A DNA stretch of 64,000 nucleotides from DATEDA01 sp963789885 (GCA_963789885.1 CAWBNB010000025.1:7624-71623), one strand, 5' to 3'. Numbered from the stretch's first letter, positions 25,305-34,381 are shown. Notes: generated by a model not told the origin, from the sequence alone. Numbers and translations: made by a program.

Positions 25305-26239
25305 CGCAGCGGCCTCTCGGGCGCACCCGCCAGGATCAGTCCAAGCGTCACCGCGAGCGAAGGAAGCAGCGCCCATTCGATGACCTTGATCAGCGGCTTC
25401 GCCAGACCGTCGGGATACGCGAGGAACGCGCCCGCGGTCGCCACGCCGGCGGCGCCGATCGCGATGAACACCACCGGTCCGCCGATCAGCGCGAACCGGA
25501 CCCAGGTCCGGCTGACCGGCGGCGCGTCGGCGAGGCCGGCCATCACGGCGAGCAGCCACATCGCCGCCAGGATGCTGGCGCCCTGGAACTTGCCGCCGGG
25601 GAGGTCCGCGCCGATCCAGAAGATGTAGACGCCGACGATGATCCCGATCGGCGGCAGCACCCGCGCGAGGTACGCGAGGATGCCGTCGGGATCGGCGCGA
25701 TGCAGCCGCCCCGGGCGCCCGCCCCAGGCGCGATCCGGCGCGAGCGACCACACGCCGATCATCGCGAACAGCACCACGATCGCCTCGAGCAGCGTGTCCA
25801 TGGCGCGGAAGGCGAGCAGGACGCCGGTGATCGGATTGCCCACGCCGGTCGCGGCCATGTTGGCGGCCGTCTCGTGCGCGAGCGTGGGCGCCGGATCGGG
25901 GAGCGCGAGGACAGCGACCGCGAGCGCCGCCGTCACGCACGCTGCGACGAGCGCGGCAGCGAGCCGCATCGCCACGCCGGGGCGTTCGGCGTGCGCCGCG
26001 GCTTCGGTGCGTCGGAGCCGCGCCGCTGCCGCGATCAGCATCGCGCCCGTCAGCCCGCCGCCGATCGCCGCCTCGGTCAACGCGACGTCGATGCCGTGCA
26101 GTTGCACCCACACGAGCGCAAGCAGCATCCCGTACGCGACGAAACCGACGGCCGCGGCAAACGTGTCGCGCGCGACGACCGTCCAGACCGCGAGCGCCAG
26201 GACGAGGACCGCGAGCCCGGCGTTGAGCGCCTCGATCAT
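25301..26239 (-). CDS. mnhB: Fused MbhD-like (DUF4040) / MnhB antiporter subunit
   Basis: 312 residues. The N-terminal third (VARDTFAAAVGFVAYGMLLA, GIDVALTEAAIGGGLTGAM) is the DUF4040/MbhD module normally found at the C-terminus of MnhA; the middle resembles MbhE, and the C-terminal part (VLPPIGIIVGVYIFWIGADL, PGGKFQGASILAAMWLLAV) is MnhB. Thus the complex keeps the hinge modules of MnhA but not its 14-helix antiporter unit. Overlaps subunit G by 4 bp and subunit C by 4 bp. Confidence 0.83.
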   Translation of the reverse strand: MIEALNAGLAVLVLALAVWTVVARDTFAAAVGFVAYGMLLALVWVQLHGIDVALTEAAIGGGLTGAMLIAAAARLRRTEAAAHAERPGVAMRLAAALVAACVTAALAVAVLALPDPAPTLAHETAANMAATGVGNPITGVLLAFRAMDTLLEAIVVLFAMIGVWSLAPDRAWGGRPGRLHRADPDGILAYLARVLPPIGIIVGVYIFWIGADLPGGKFQGASILAAMWLLAVMAGLADAPPVSRTWVRFALIGGPVVFIAIGAAGVATAGAFLAYPDGLAKPLIKVIEWALLPSLAVTLGLILAGAPERPLR

Positions 26240-26526
26240 GCGCCCGGACCGGTGCGCCGCGCCGCGCGCGCGATGAGCTGGGAGACCGCCCCGCTCGCGA
26301 GGAGCGCGAGGAGCCAGATCGCCACCAGCTTGAGCCCGCCGAGCACGCCGTCGACATGCGGCAGGAGGCCGAGCACCACGAGTCCGAGCCCGAGGTTGTC
26401 GGCCTTGGTGAGCGCGTGCAGCCGCGTGAGCGCGTCGGGAAAGCGCAGCAGCCCGACGGTGCCGGCGAGGAAGAAGAACGCGCCGGCGCAGACCGCGACG
26501 ACGGTGAAGAGATCGAGCAGGCTCAT
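26236..26526 (-). CDS. mnhG: Mrp/Mnh antiporter subunit G
   Basis: 96 residues, three TM helices; FLAGTVGLLRFPDALTRLHA followed by LTKADNLGLGLVVLGLL is the MnhG signature (GxxRFPDxxxRxHAxTK). Small scaffold subunit of the antiporter. Overlaps neighbours on both sides by 4 bp, indicating one mRNA. Confidence 0.9.
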   Translation of the reverse strand: MSLLDLFTVVAVCAGAFFFLAGTVGLLRFPDALTRLHALTKADNLGLGLVVLGLLPHVDGVLGGLKLVAIWLLALLASGAVSQLIARAARRTGPGA

Positions 26527-26801
26527 CCGCGATCGCCCGCTTCGTCCGCCGGCGCTTCGGTCGCGCTCTTGAAGAACGCCACCGAGGCGAAGGCCGCGAG
26601 CAGCGCGAGCGTGAGCGCCACGTCCACGGTATCGATGCCGGTTGCCGCCCCGAGCAGCAGGAGCACCGCGATGCCGCCGGTGCCGAGGAGCTGCGCGGCC
26701 ATCATGCGGTCGGCGTCGCCGGGTCCGCGCATGATGCGCACGAGCCCGAGCGCGACCATCAGCAGGACGAAGCCGGCCGCGGCGAGCAGGAACTCAGCCA
26801 T
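26523..26801 (-). CDS. mnhF: Mrp/Mnh antiporter subunit F
   Basis: 92 residues from ATG 26801. GLVRIMRGPGDADRMMAAQL is the family hallmark (RxxxGPxxxDRxxA), then GIDTVDVALTLALLAAFASV. Three TM helices. The longer open frame upstream overlaps mnhE and is not used; the chosen start overlaps mnhE by 8 bp. Confidence 0.9.
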   Translation of the reverse strand: MAEFLLAAAGFVLLMVALGLVRIMRGPGDADRMMAAQLLGTGGIAVLLLLGAATGIDTVDVALTLALLAAFASVAFFKSATEAPADEAGDRG

Positions 26802-27273
26802 GGCCCTTCCCCGGCTCGAGCGCCCCGGCGTATTCCCGTTCCTCGGTCGCGAGCTGCTCCGCGACCGGCTGCGCGGTATCCAGGCAGTGATACAGGATCC
26901 CCGACTCGTCGTCCTCGGCGGGCACCGTGCCGGGCAGGAGGCTCGTGATCGTCGCGAACGCGTTGCGCGCGGCCCCGCGCGGCAGGCCCGTGCGATACAG
27001 GACGAACCCGGTGCGGAGCGGCATGCCCGGTGCGAGCGCACGGCGCGCGACGTCGATCCCCGCCAGCACGGACTGCCACAGGAACCGCGGGGCGCGCGCC
27101 GCGAGCGCCGCGAACTTCACGCGGCCAGTGTCCGCCGGGAGGAGTCGCAGGCTCGTCCAGGTCGCCGCGGCCGCGGTCAGCGCGCCGACCGCGAGATCGG
27201 CCGGCTGCGCGCTGCGAATGAGCACGATCCAGAGCGCGGCGAGCCCCAGAAAGCGGGCGAGCGCGGTGCCCAT
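26794..27273 (-). CDS. mnhE: Mrp/Mnh antiporter subunit E
   Basis: 159 residues; first gene of the operon. LARFLGLAALWIVLIRS and DLAVGALTAAAATWTSLRLL are the N-terminal helices; TGLPRGAARNAFATITSLLP followed by GTVP is the conserved MnhE core. Divalent or proton/sodium specificity cannot be told. A 14-bp perfect palindrome CTGCGGCGCCGCAG (27319-27332) lies between it and the DUF1576 gene upstream. Confidence 0.9.
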   Translation of the reverse strand: MGTALARFLGLAALWIVLIRSAQPADLAVGALTAAAATWTSLRLLPADTGRVKFAALAARAPRFLWQSVLAGIDVARRALAPGMPLRTGFVLYRTGLPRGAARNAFATITSLLPGTVPAEDDESGILYHCLDTAQPVAEQLATEEREYAGALEPGKGHG

Positions 27274-27348
27274 GCTGGCCCCCTTCGTTGTGATTCTTGG
27301 TGACGCGGAGACTAGCCTCTGCGGCGCCGCAGCGTCAACAAGGGGCCG

Positions 27349-28688
27349 CTACTTGCGCGCCTTCGCCGCCGCGGCGTCCGCGCTCTGTTTCGCCTGTGCA
27401 TCGTCCCCGGCCTTCGTTCGCGACTGGATGGCGATGATCACCGGCACGAGGACCGACGCGACGATGCCCGCAGCGAAGCCGTTGTTGTACAGGTTGAGCC
27501 CGGCGTGCAGCGGGCCCACGGTCTGCGCCGCCGACGAATGGATGAATCCCGCCACGACGCCCCAATGCCACCCGAAACGCCCCGCGATCGGCGCGAGCGT
27601 CGTGCCGAACAGCGCCGCGAGCAGGATCGACGGGTCGTCCGCGCTCCACGGCTTGGCGAGCGACCCGAGGAACACCCCAACCATGATCGGCACGATGTTC
27701 CGCGGGTGCTTGCCGAAGGCCGCGAAGCCGACGATCGTGAAGATCGCGCCGATGACAGGACCGTTCAGCTCGCCGCCGACGGCGAGGATATAGGCCACGC
27801 CGATCGCGCCGCTCAGACCCATGTTGGCGAGCGTCGGTCCGATACCGGCGAGCGCGATGAAATCGGTCGGCGACTGGCCGGAAGTGCTCATCACCTTCCT
27901 CACCCCCGACGGCACGCTCCGGTCGAACCAGAACCCGACGGCGATCATCGACGCGAAGAGGACGGAGAGGAAGCGCACCGAGCAGGACGGTTGTTGCCGG
28001 TCGTCCAGACGAAGACCGGATCCGGCACGAAGCCGTACGACTTGTACAGCGCGACGACGAGCGTGCCGACGAGGCCCGCAGTGAACCCCATGTTGTACAG
28101 GCTGAAGCCCATGTGCGCCTTGAAGAGCTGCGCCGCCGCGGGCGCCAGGATGAACCCGATGACGAGGCTGGTGACGATCGCGAGCGGCACGCTCACGGCG
28201 GGTGTGAGGCTCGTGCTGAACAGGATCTCCGAGAAGATCGGCGCGAGCGCCACGCCGAAGAACGCCGTGTTGATGTGCGTCGCGAACGGCTCCCCCTTGA
28301 ATCGGGAGTACAGCGCGACGCCGATGACGATGCACCAGACGTTCAACAGGTTCTTGCCGAACAGCGCGAAGCCGAGCACCAAAAAGAGGCATGCGACCGC
28401 GGCGCCGGTCATCTTGGCGCCCACCTGGTAGTAGACCAGGCACGCGCACAGGGTCAGCAGCCCCGCGTTCACGCAGCCGGCGCCGATCCCGCCGATGCCG
28501 AAGTAGTCGGTGAGGAGCGTGTCCCGCGAGGTCGTTATCGCGACGAGGCCGCGGGCGACGGCGGCAGGGCCGTCCACGAGCAAGCCGAACGCGACGAACG
28601 CCGCGGCGTACGCGGCGACGATCAGCAGGATCGTCGTGTCTGAAACCTGCGCTGGGCTCGCCTCGTGGTCCGCCACGTTGTCGGTCAT
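27349..28688 (-). CDS. DUF1576 family membrane protein (candidate small-solute channel/transporter), frameshift near 27985
   Basis: About 446 residues when repaired, ten or more TM helices, function unassigned. Two homologous halves are visible: first half GIGGIGAGCVNAGLLTL ... FLVLGFALFGKNLLN ... TAFFGVALAPIFSEI ... HMGFSLYNMGFTAGLVG; second half GIGPTLANMGLSGAIG ... IFTIVGFAAFGKHPRN ... AALFGTTLAPIAGRF ... HAGLNLYNNGFAAGIVA. The LYNxGFxAG motif recalls the LYGYNAYLVG of the urea channel encoded 6 kb away. The frame breaks between TTGNN and FLSVLFASM (27979-27997; one missing or two extra bases). Divergent from the urease promoter with 114 bp between starts, so shared control is plausible. 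C-terminus is an Ala/Lys-rich tail. Confidence 0.75.
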
Positions 28689-28729
28689 CTGCTCGCGCCC
28701 TGTCTCATAGGTGAGCCCAAAACCGAAAC

Positions 28730-28758
28730 TTGACCGAGCAAAAACGCGTCAGTAGAGT
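28730..28758 (+). promoter_or_regulatory. Candidate sigma-70 promoter of the urease operon
   Basis: TTGACC (28730-28735), 17-bp spacer, TAGAGT (28753-28758), 44 bp before the ureA ATG, with AAAGGGGGT as ribosome site just before the start. Good match to consensus spacing. No NtrC/sigma-54 box (GG-N10-GC) stood out. Confidence 0.6.
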
Positions 28759-28802
28759 GGTTGGTTCACAGGCGCTCGCCGGCTGCGCAAAAGGGGGTAA
28801 CA

Positions 28803-29105
28803 ATGCAGCTCACACCCAGAGAGTTCGACAAGCTCCTCATCTACATGCTGGCCGAGGTGGCGCTCAAGCGCAAGGCGAAGGGCATCAAGCTCAACTACCC
28901 GGAAGCCGTCGCCATCATCTCCGCGGCCGCCCTCGACGGCGCGCGCGCCGGCAAGACGATCGAAGAGGTCACCAAGGAGGCGCGCACCGCGCTCACCAAG
29001 GCCGACGTCATGGACGGCGTCGCCGACCTCATCCCGATGGTGCAGATCGAGGCGGTGTTCACCGACGGCAGCCGCCTCGTCACGGTCCACACGCCGATCC
29101 AGTAG
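28803..29105 (+). CDS. ureA: Urease subunit gamma
   Basis: 100 residues, normal length for UreA. Opening MQLTPREFDKLLIYMLAEVA, then IKLNYPEAVAIISAAALDGA and DGVADLIPMVQIEAVFTDGS are textbook UreA. Small structural subunit of the urea-hydrolysing nickel enzyme (urea to ammonia and carbamate), cytosolic. First gene of an eight- or nine-gene operon; 24 bp to ureB. Confidence 0.98.
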   Translation: MQLTPREFDKLLIYMLAEVALKRKAKGIKLNYPEAVAIISAAALDGARAGKTIEEVTKEARTALTKADVMDGVADLIPMVQIEAVFTDGSRLVTVHTPIQ

Positions 29106-29129
29106 CGCGTCGCGAGAGGAGCGTAGCCG

Positions 29130-29582
29130 ATGGCAAGCGTCAAGAGTTATCCCAGCCTCGCGGCCGACGTCGACCCGATCACCGCCAGTGTTCCGCTGGG
29201 CGGCTACGTGTGCCGGAAGGAGGCGGTCTCGTTCCACGAGAAGCTGCCGGTCACCGCGCTGAAGGTGCGCAACACCGGCGACCGCCCGGTGCAGGTCGGC
29301 TCGCACTTCCACTTCTTCGAGGTCAATCGCGCCCTCGAGTTCGATCGCGCCGCCGCCTTCGGGCAGCACTTGAACATTCCGGCCTCCACGGCGCTGCGGT
29401 TCGAACCGGGCGACGAGCGCGAGGTGAACCTGGTGCCTTACGGCGGCAAGCGTGCCGTGTACGGGTTCAACAACCTGGTCGACGGCGCCACCGCGGGCAA
29501 GACCGCCGGGCCGCGGAAGGCCAAGGCGGTGGCGTTGGCCGCGAAGCGCGGCTTCCGCTCGTCCGGCGCGAAGAAGCGCTGA
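29130..29582 (+). CDS. ureB: Urease subunit beta
   Basis: 150 residues, about 45 longer than typical stand-alone UreB. Core motifs VGSHFHFFEVNRALEFDRA and LNIPASTALRFEPGDEREV plus YGFNNLVDG are intact. The N-terminus (MASVKSYPSLAADVDP) replaces the usual MIPGE, and the C-terminus adds a Lys/Arg/Ala-rich tail ending RGFRSSGAKKR. Bridges UreA and UreC in the trimer. Confidence 0.97.
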   Translation: MASVKSYPSLAADVDPITASVPLGGYVCRKEAVSFHEKLPVTALKVRNTGDRPVQVGSHFHFFEVNRALEFDRAAAFGQHLNIPASTALRFEPGDEREVNLVPYGGKRAVYGFNNLVDGATAGKTAGPRKAKAVALAAKRGFRSSGAKKR

Positions 29583-29614
29583 GCCGCGAGCCACTCATCT
29601 ACGCGAGGGCCCCG

Positions 29615-31336
29615 ATGGCAACGATTTCACGCAACGAGTACGTCGGCCTCTTCGGTCCCACGACCGGCGACCGCATCCGGCTGGGCGACACCGGCCTCTT
29701 CGTCGAGGTCGAGCGCGATCTCCGCGGCGCGCCCGGCGACGAGATCGTCTTCGGCGGCGGCAAGAGCCTGCGCGAAGGCATGGGCATGGACAACCGGATC
29801 ACGCGCGCGGGCGGCGCGCCCGACCTCGTGATCACCAACGTGACGATCATCGACGCGGTGCTCGGCGTGGTGAAGGCGGACGTGGGGATCAAGGACGGCC
29901 GCATCTGCGCCATCGGCAAGGCCGGCAATCCGCAGACGATGGACGGGATCACCCCGGGACTGGAATGCGGCCTCGCCACCGACGCGATCTCCGGCGCGCA
30001 CCTGATCCTGACCGCCGCCGGCATCGACACGCACATCCACTACATCTCGCCGCAGCAGGCGTACGCGGCGCTGTCCAACGGCACGACCACGCTGATCGGC
30101 GGCGGCACCGGCCCCTCGGACGGCTCCAGCGCGACGACCGTCACGCCGGGGCCGGGGAACATCCGGACGATGCTGCGCGCCTTCGAAGGCTGGCCGATCA
30201 ACGTCGGCATCCTCGGCAAGGGCCACGGGCACGGCAAGGCGGCGCTCGTCGAGCAGATCGAGGCCGGCGCGGTCGGCTTCAAATGCCACGAGGACTGGGG
30301 CACCACGCCGGCGGTGCTGCGCTCGGCGCTCACGGTGGCAGACGAGATGGACGTGCAGGTGTGCATCCACACCGACACGCTCAACGAGTCCGGCTTCGTC
30401 GAGGACACGATCGCGGCGTTCGAGGGCCGCGCCGTCCACTCGTTCCACACCGAGGGGTCGGGCGGCGGCCACGCGCCCGACATCATCAAGATATCGGGCT
30501 TGCCGAACGTGCTGCCCTCCTCGACCAATCCCACGCTCCCCTACGGGATCAACTCGCAGGCGGAGCTCTACGACATGATCATGGTGTGCCACCACCTCAG
30601 CCCCGACATCCCGTCGGACGTGGCGTTCACCGAGAGCCGCATCCGCGCCGAGACCATCGCCGCCGAGAACGTGCTGCACGACCTCGGCGTGATCTCGATG
30701 TTCTCGAGCGACTCGCAGGCGATGGGCCGCATCGGCGAGTGCTGGCTGCGCACCATCCAGACCGCGGACGCGATGAAGACCGGGCGCGGGAAGCTGCCGG
30801 AGGACGCCAAGGGCAACGACAATTTCCGCGTCCTGCGCTACGTGGCGAAGATCACGATCAACCCGGCGATCGCGCACGGCATCGCGCACGTGCTCGGCTC
30901 GGTCGAGGTCGGCAAGATCGCCGACCTGGTGCTGTGGGAGCCGGCGTTCTTCGGCGCCAAGCCGAAGCTCGTGCTCAAGGGCGGCGTCATCAGCTGGGCG
31001 GTGATGGGCGACCCGAACGCGTCCCTGCCGACGCCGCAGCCGGTCTACTACCGGCCGATGTTCGGCGCCTTCGGCAAGGCGCTGCCCGACTCCTGCATCA
31101 CCTTCGTCTCGGGCGCCGCGTACGCGGCGGGCATCAAGAAGCGGCTGGGGCTCGAGCGCCAGGTGGTCGCCGTCCGCAATACCCGCAAGATCGGCAAGCG
31201 CGACATGGTGCGCAACTCCGGCACCCCGAAGATCGAGGTGAGCCCCGAGACGTTCGCGGTCACCGTCGACGGCAAGCACGCCACCGTGGCGCCGCTGAAG
31301 ACGATCTCGCTCAACCAGAAGTACTTCTTCAGCTGA
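29615..31336 (+). CDS. ureC: Urease subunit alpha (catalytic)
   Basis: 573 residues. Nickel ligands and active-site residues seen: HIHY (HxH, about 139-141), the carbamylated lysine in GFKCHEDWG, VCIHTDTLNE, the GSGGGHAPDI histidine, the flap MVCHHLSPDIP (mobile-flap Cys and His) and the SSDSQAMGR aspartate. The sequence after HIH is YISPQQ rather than the common FICPQQ, and N-terminal wording (GDTGLFVEVERD) also departs from Klebsiella-type enzymes, which points to the alternative lineage seen in organisms with the ureABCEFGDT order. ATG 29615 follows ureB by 32 bp. Confidence 0.98.
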   Translation: MATISRNEYVGLFGPTTGDRIRLGDTGLFVEVERDLRGAPGDEIVFGGGKSLREGMGMDNRITRAGGAPDLVITNVTIIDAVLGVVKADVGIKDGRICAIGKAGNPQTMDGITPGLECGLATDAISGAHLILTAAGIDTHIHYISPQQAYAALSNGTTTLIGGGTGPSDGSSATTVTPGPGNIRTMLRAFEGWPINVGILGKGHGHGKAALVEQIEAGAVGFKCHEDWGTTPAVLRSALTVADEMDVQVCIHTDTLNESGFVEDTIAAFEGRAVHSFHTEGSGGGHAPDIIKISGLPNVLPSSTNPTLPYGINSQAELYDMIMVCHHLSPDIPSDVAFTESRIRAETIAAENVLHDLGVISMFSSDSQAMGRIGECWLRTIQTADAMKTGRGKLPEDAKGNDNFRVLRYVAKITINPAIAHGIAHVLGSVEVGKIADLVLWEPAFFGAKPKLVLKGGVISWAVMGDPNASLPTPQPVYYRPMFGAFGKALPDSCITFVSGAAYAAGIKKRLGLERQVVAVRNTRKIGKRDMVRNSGTPKIEVSPETFAVTVDGKHATVAPLKTISLNQKYFFS

Positions 31337-31346
31337 CCCGCACGCC

Positions 31347-32045
31347 GTGATCCTCGTCGAAGCGGTGCTCGGGAACCAGGCCGACCCGGAATGGGCGGCC
31401 CGCCTCGGCGCCGCGGCCGTCGACGAGCTCGCGCTCGACCACTGGGAAGCGCAGAAGAACCGCTTCCGCAAGAAGACCGCCGGCGGCATCGAGCTCGCCG
31501 TGTCGCTCGATCGCGGCACGTTCATGCGCGACGGCGACGTGCTGCTCTGGGACGCGCGGGGTGCGCGCGCCGTCGTCGCCCGGATCAGCCTGCGCGACGT
31601 GATGATCATCCATCTGGACGAGATGACGGGGGTCGCGCCCGAGCTCGCCATGCGCACCTGCGTCGAGCTCGGCCACGCGCTCGGGAACCAGCACTGGCCC
31701 GCGCTCGTCAAGGGCAACCGCGTGTACGTGCCGCTCACCGTCGACCGCAAGGTGATGAGCTCGGTCATGAACACGCATCGTTTCGAAGGCATCCGCTACG
31801 AGTTCGTGCCGGGCGGCGAGATCGTGCCGTACCTCGCCCCGCACGAGTCGCGGCGGCTCTTCGGCGGCGCCGAGGGCCCGGTGCATTCGCACACGCACGA
31901 GCAGTACGTCGCGGTCGACGACGAAACCGGCGAGACGTACGCACGTCCCCCCGTGCGCGCGCACTCGCACGCCCACCCCCATTCTCATCCGCATTCCCAT
32001 TCGCACGCCGGCGCCGGTCCGGACGATCCGCCGCGCTCCAAATGA
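31347..32045 (+). CDS. ureE: Urease accessory protein UreE (nickel donor)
   Basis: 232 residues. Metallochaperone that hands nickel to the UreG/UreFD complex. The C-terminal domain has the nickel-site segment AMRTCVELGHALGNQHWPAL, and the tail is extremely His-rich (several HSH repeats after PVRAHSHAHPHSHP). GTG 31347 is the start, 10 bp after ureC. Stop overlaps ureF by 4 bp (ATGA). Longer than average because of the tail and a central insertion. Confidence 0.95.
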   Translation: MILVEAVLGNQADPEWAARLGAAAVDELALDHWEAQKNRFRKKTAGGIELAVSLDRGTFMRDGDVLLWDARGARAVVARISLRDVMIIHLDEMTGVAPELAMRTCVELGHALGNQHWPALVKGNRVYVPLTVDRKVMSSVMNTHRFEGIRYEFVPGGEIVPYLAPHESRRLFGGAEGPVHSHTHEQYVAVDDETGETYARPPVRAHSHAHPHSHPHSHSHAGAGPDDPPRSK

Positions 32046-32761
32046 CCACGAACGACCAGGGCGACGCGGTGCCGGGCACCGCCGCGCCGCTCGCCCGCGC
32101 GCTGCAGTTCGGCGACTCGATGTTCCCGATCGGCGGGTTCGCGTTCTCGGGCGGGCTCGAATCGGCGATCCAGAAGCGCGTGGTGACCGACGCCGATACG
32201 CTGCAGGCGTACGCGCGCACCGCGGTCGAGCAGGCCGCGCTGGGCGACGGCATCGCGGTGATCTGGGCGCATCGTGCCGCCGCGGCGGGCGACGTCGCCG
32301 AGCTCGTCCGGATCGACGAGCGGGTGTACGCCCGCAAGCTCTCCGGCGAGACGCGGACGATGTCGGTGCGCATGGGCAAGAAGTTCACCGAGATGGGCGC
32401 CGAGGTGATCGGCGCGCCGCTCCTGAAGACGTGGCGCGTGCACATCGACGCCGGCGCCACACCCGGGTGCTACCCGGTGGCGCTGGCGGTGAACTTCGCC
32501 GCGCAGGGGCTGCCGGCGCGGGACGCCTTCGTCGTGCATCAGTACGGCGTGGCGGCCATGATCCTGAGCGCCGCGCTGCGGTTGATGAAGATCAGCCACG
32601 TGGACACGCAGCGGATGCTCTATCGGCTCAACGCCGCCGCGGACGCCGCCTACGAGACCGCCGCGGCGGCGCGCCTGTCGGACATGGCGGGCTTCGCGCC
32701 GCTGACCGAGATCCTGGCGGCGGCCCACGTCAAGGCGCACGTGCGCCTGTTCATGAACTGA
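32042..32761 (+). CDS. ureF: Urease accessory protein UreF
   Basis: 239 residues. ALQFGDSMFPIGGFAFSGGL is the hallmark near the N-terminus, followed by an all-helical body with VVHQYGVAAMILSAALRLM. Acts as a GTPase-gating partner of UreG and UreD during nickel insertion. Start ATG 32042 overlaps ureE. Confidence 0.95.
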   Translation: MTTNDQGDAVPGTAAPLARALQFGDSMFPIGGFAFSGGLESAIQKRVVTDADTLQAYARTAVEQAALGDGIAVIWAHRAAAAGDVAELVRIDERVYARKLSGETRTMSVRMGKKFTEMGAEVIGAPLLKTWRVHIDAGATPGCYPVALAVNFAAQGLPARDAFVVHQYGVAAMILSAALRLMKISHVDTQRMLYRLNAAADAAYETAAAARLSDMAGFAPLTEILAAAHVKAHVRLFMN

Positions 32762-32774
32762 AAGGGACCGGAAC

Positions 32775-33419
32775 TTGGCGAAGAAGATCACGCGCATCGG
32801 TGTGGGCGGCCCGGTCGGGTCGGGCAAGACCGCGATCGTGGAAGCGATCACGCCGCGGCTGCTCGAGATGGGCATCAAGGTCCTGATCATCACCAACGAC
32901 GTGGTGACGACCGAGGACGCGAAGCACGTCCAGCGCACGCTCAAGGGGATCCTGCTCGAGGAGCGCATCCTCGGCGTGGAGACCGGCGCCTGCCCGCATA
33001 CCGCCGTCCGCGAGGACCCGAGCATGAATCTCGCCGCGGTCGAGGACATGGAGGCGCGCTTTCCCGACGGCGACGTGGTGCTGATCGAGAGCGGCGGCGA
33101 CAACCTCACGCTGACGTTCTCCCCGGCGCTGGTCGACTTCTTCATCTACGTCATCGACGTCGCCGCCGGGGACAAGATCCCGCGCAAGAACGGCCCGGGG
33201 ATCACACAGTCGGACATCCTCGTCATCAACAAGACCGACCTCGCGCCGCACGTGGGCGCGAGCCTCGCCGTCATGGAGCACGACTCGCGCCTGATGCGCG
33301 GCGAGAAGCCGTTCCTCTTCACGAACTGCAAGACCGGGGAAGGCATTCCGCGGCTCGTCGAGCTGATCCGCAGCGACCTCCTCTTCGACCTCAAGCTGCC
33401 GGCCCGGCAGCCTGCGTGA
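32775..33419 (+). CDS. ureG: Urease accessory GTPase UreG
   Basis: 214 residues. P-loop GVGGPVGSGKTAIVEAI, metal motif CPHT in ETGACPHTAVREDPS, Walker-B-like IESGGDNLT and the G4 motif NKTDLAP are all present. SIMIBI GTPase that energises nickel delivery. Start is TTG 32775 with GGGACCGG upstream; no ATG is available before the P-loop. Stop overlaps ureD start. Confidence 0.97.
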   Translation: MAKKITRIGVGGPVGSGKTAIVEAITPRLLEMGIKVLIITNDVVTTEDAKHVQRTLKGILLEERILGVETGACPHTAVREDPSMNLAAVEDMEARFPDGDVVLIESGGDNLTLTFSPALVDFFIYVIDVAAGDKIPRKNGPGITQSDILVINKTDLAPHVGASLAVMEHDSRLMRGEKPFLFTNCKTGEGIPRLVELIRSDLLFDLKLPARQPA

Positions 33420-34381
33420 TGGGCGTCACCGAGCCGCCGCCGGGTCTCGCGCCGTGGGCGGCCGCCGAGACGCTCGGCGCGACGGCGCCGGAGCTGGCGG
33501 CCTTCCAGGACGAGCCGCCGCAGATGGCGAGCGGCGCGGTCGGCAAGACCGGGTTCCTGCGGCTCGGCTTCGAACGGCGCGGCGACCGGACGATCCTCGC
33601 GGACCTCGACCGCCGCACGCCGTACATGGCGCAGCGCGCGCTGTACCCCGACCAAGCGATGCCGGACCTCGCCTGGCTCTTCATGATCACCACGTCGGGC
33701 TGCGTGCTGCAGGGCGACCGGCTCGCGCTCGACGTGACGCTCGCACCGCGCGCGCGCGCGCACGTCACGACGCAGTCGGCGACCAAGGTCCACTCGATGG
33801 ACGCCAACTACGCGGTGCAGACGCAGGTCCTCTCGCTCGCCGACGGCGCCTACCTCGAGTTCCTCCCCGAGCCGCTGATCCCGCACCGGCGCGCCCGCTT
33901 CGTGAGCGACACGCGGATCTCGATCGCCCCGACCGCCACGCTCCTCTACGCGGAGATCGTCCAGCCGGGGCGCAAGCACCATCACCCGGACGAGTGCTTC
34001 GGCGCCACCCTGCTCTCGCTCGCGGTGGGCGCGGAGCGTCCCGACGGACGGACGCTGTTCACCGAGAAGCTCGTGATCGACCCGGTGCGACGCCCGGTGC
34101 GCCAGACCGGCGTGATGGACTCGTTCGACGTGCTGGCGAACGTGGTCCTGCTCACGCCGAAGGACGGCGCCGATCGCGTCCACGCGCGCGTCGACGCCGA
34201 CGTCGATCTGGCGCAAGGCCTCGCCTTCGGCGCATGCCGCCTGCCCAACGACGCCGGCCTGATCTTCAAGGCACTCGGCCGCGAGACCGCGCAGGTCAAG
34301 GCCAGGGTGCGCGAGTTCTGGGGCATCGCGCGCGAAGAGATCACCGGGACGGCGCTACCGCCGCCCTTCTTCTGGCGCTGA
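33416..34381 (+). CDS. ureD: Urease accessory protein UreD (UreH)
   Basis: 321 residues. Scaffold for UreF/UreG on the apourease. TTSGCVLQGDRLALDVTLAP and ARAHVTTQSATKVHSMDAN are the family core; YLEFLPEPLIPHRRARFVSD follows. Start GTG 33416 overlaps the ureG stop; ATG 33419 is an equally possible start. The placement of ureD after ureG rather than at the head of the operon matches the ureABCEFGDT arrangement. Confidence 0.94.
   Translation: MMGVTEPPPGLAPWAAAETLGATAPELAAFQDEPPQMASGAVGKTGFLRLGFERRGDRTILADLDRRTPYMAQRALYPDQAMPDLAWLFMITTSGCVLQGDRLALDVTLAPRARAHVTTQSATKVHSMDANYAVQTQVLSLADGAYLEFLPEPLIPHRRARFVSDTRISIAPTATLLYAEIVQPGRKHHHPDECFGATLLSLAVGAERPDGRTLFTEKLVIDPVRRPVRQTGVMDSFDVLANVVLLTPKDGADRVHARVDADVDLAQGLAFGACRLPNDAGLIFKALGRETAQVKARVREFWGIAREEITGTALPPPFFWR

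Noticed and set aside
23838..25628. 596-residue plus-strand frame over the antiporter operon
   Set aside because: Antisense shadow of mnhD/mnhC/mnhB; highly charged low-complexity sequence.
29627..31792. 721-residue minus-strand frame over ureC/ureE
   Set aside because: Shadow frame; ureC and ureE on + are unambiguous.
31916..32030. Tandem repeat or CRISPR-like array in the CAC-rich tract
   Set aside because: It is the His codon-rich tail of UreE; the repeats are short, irregular and in frame.
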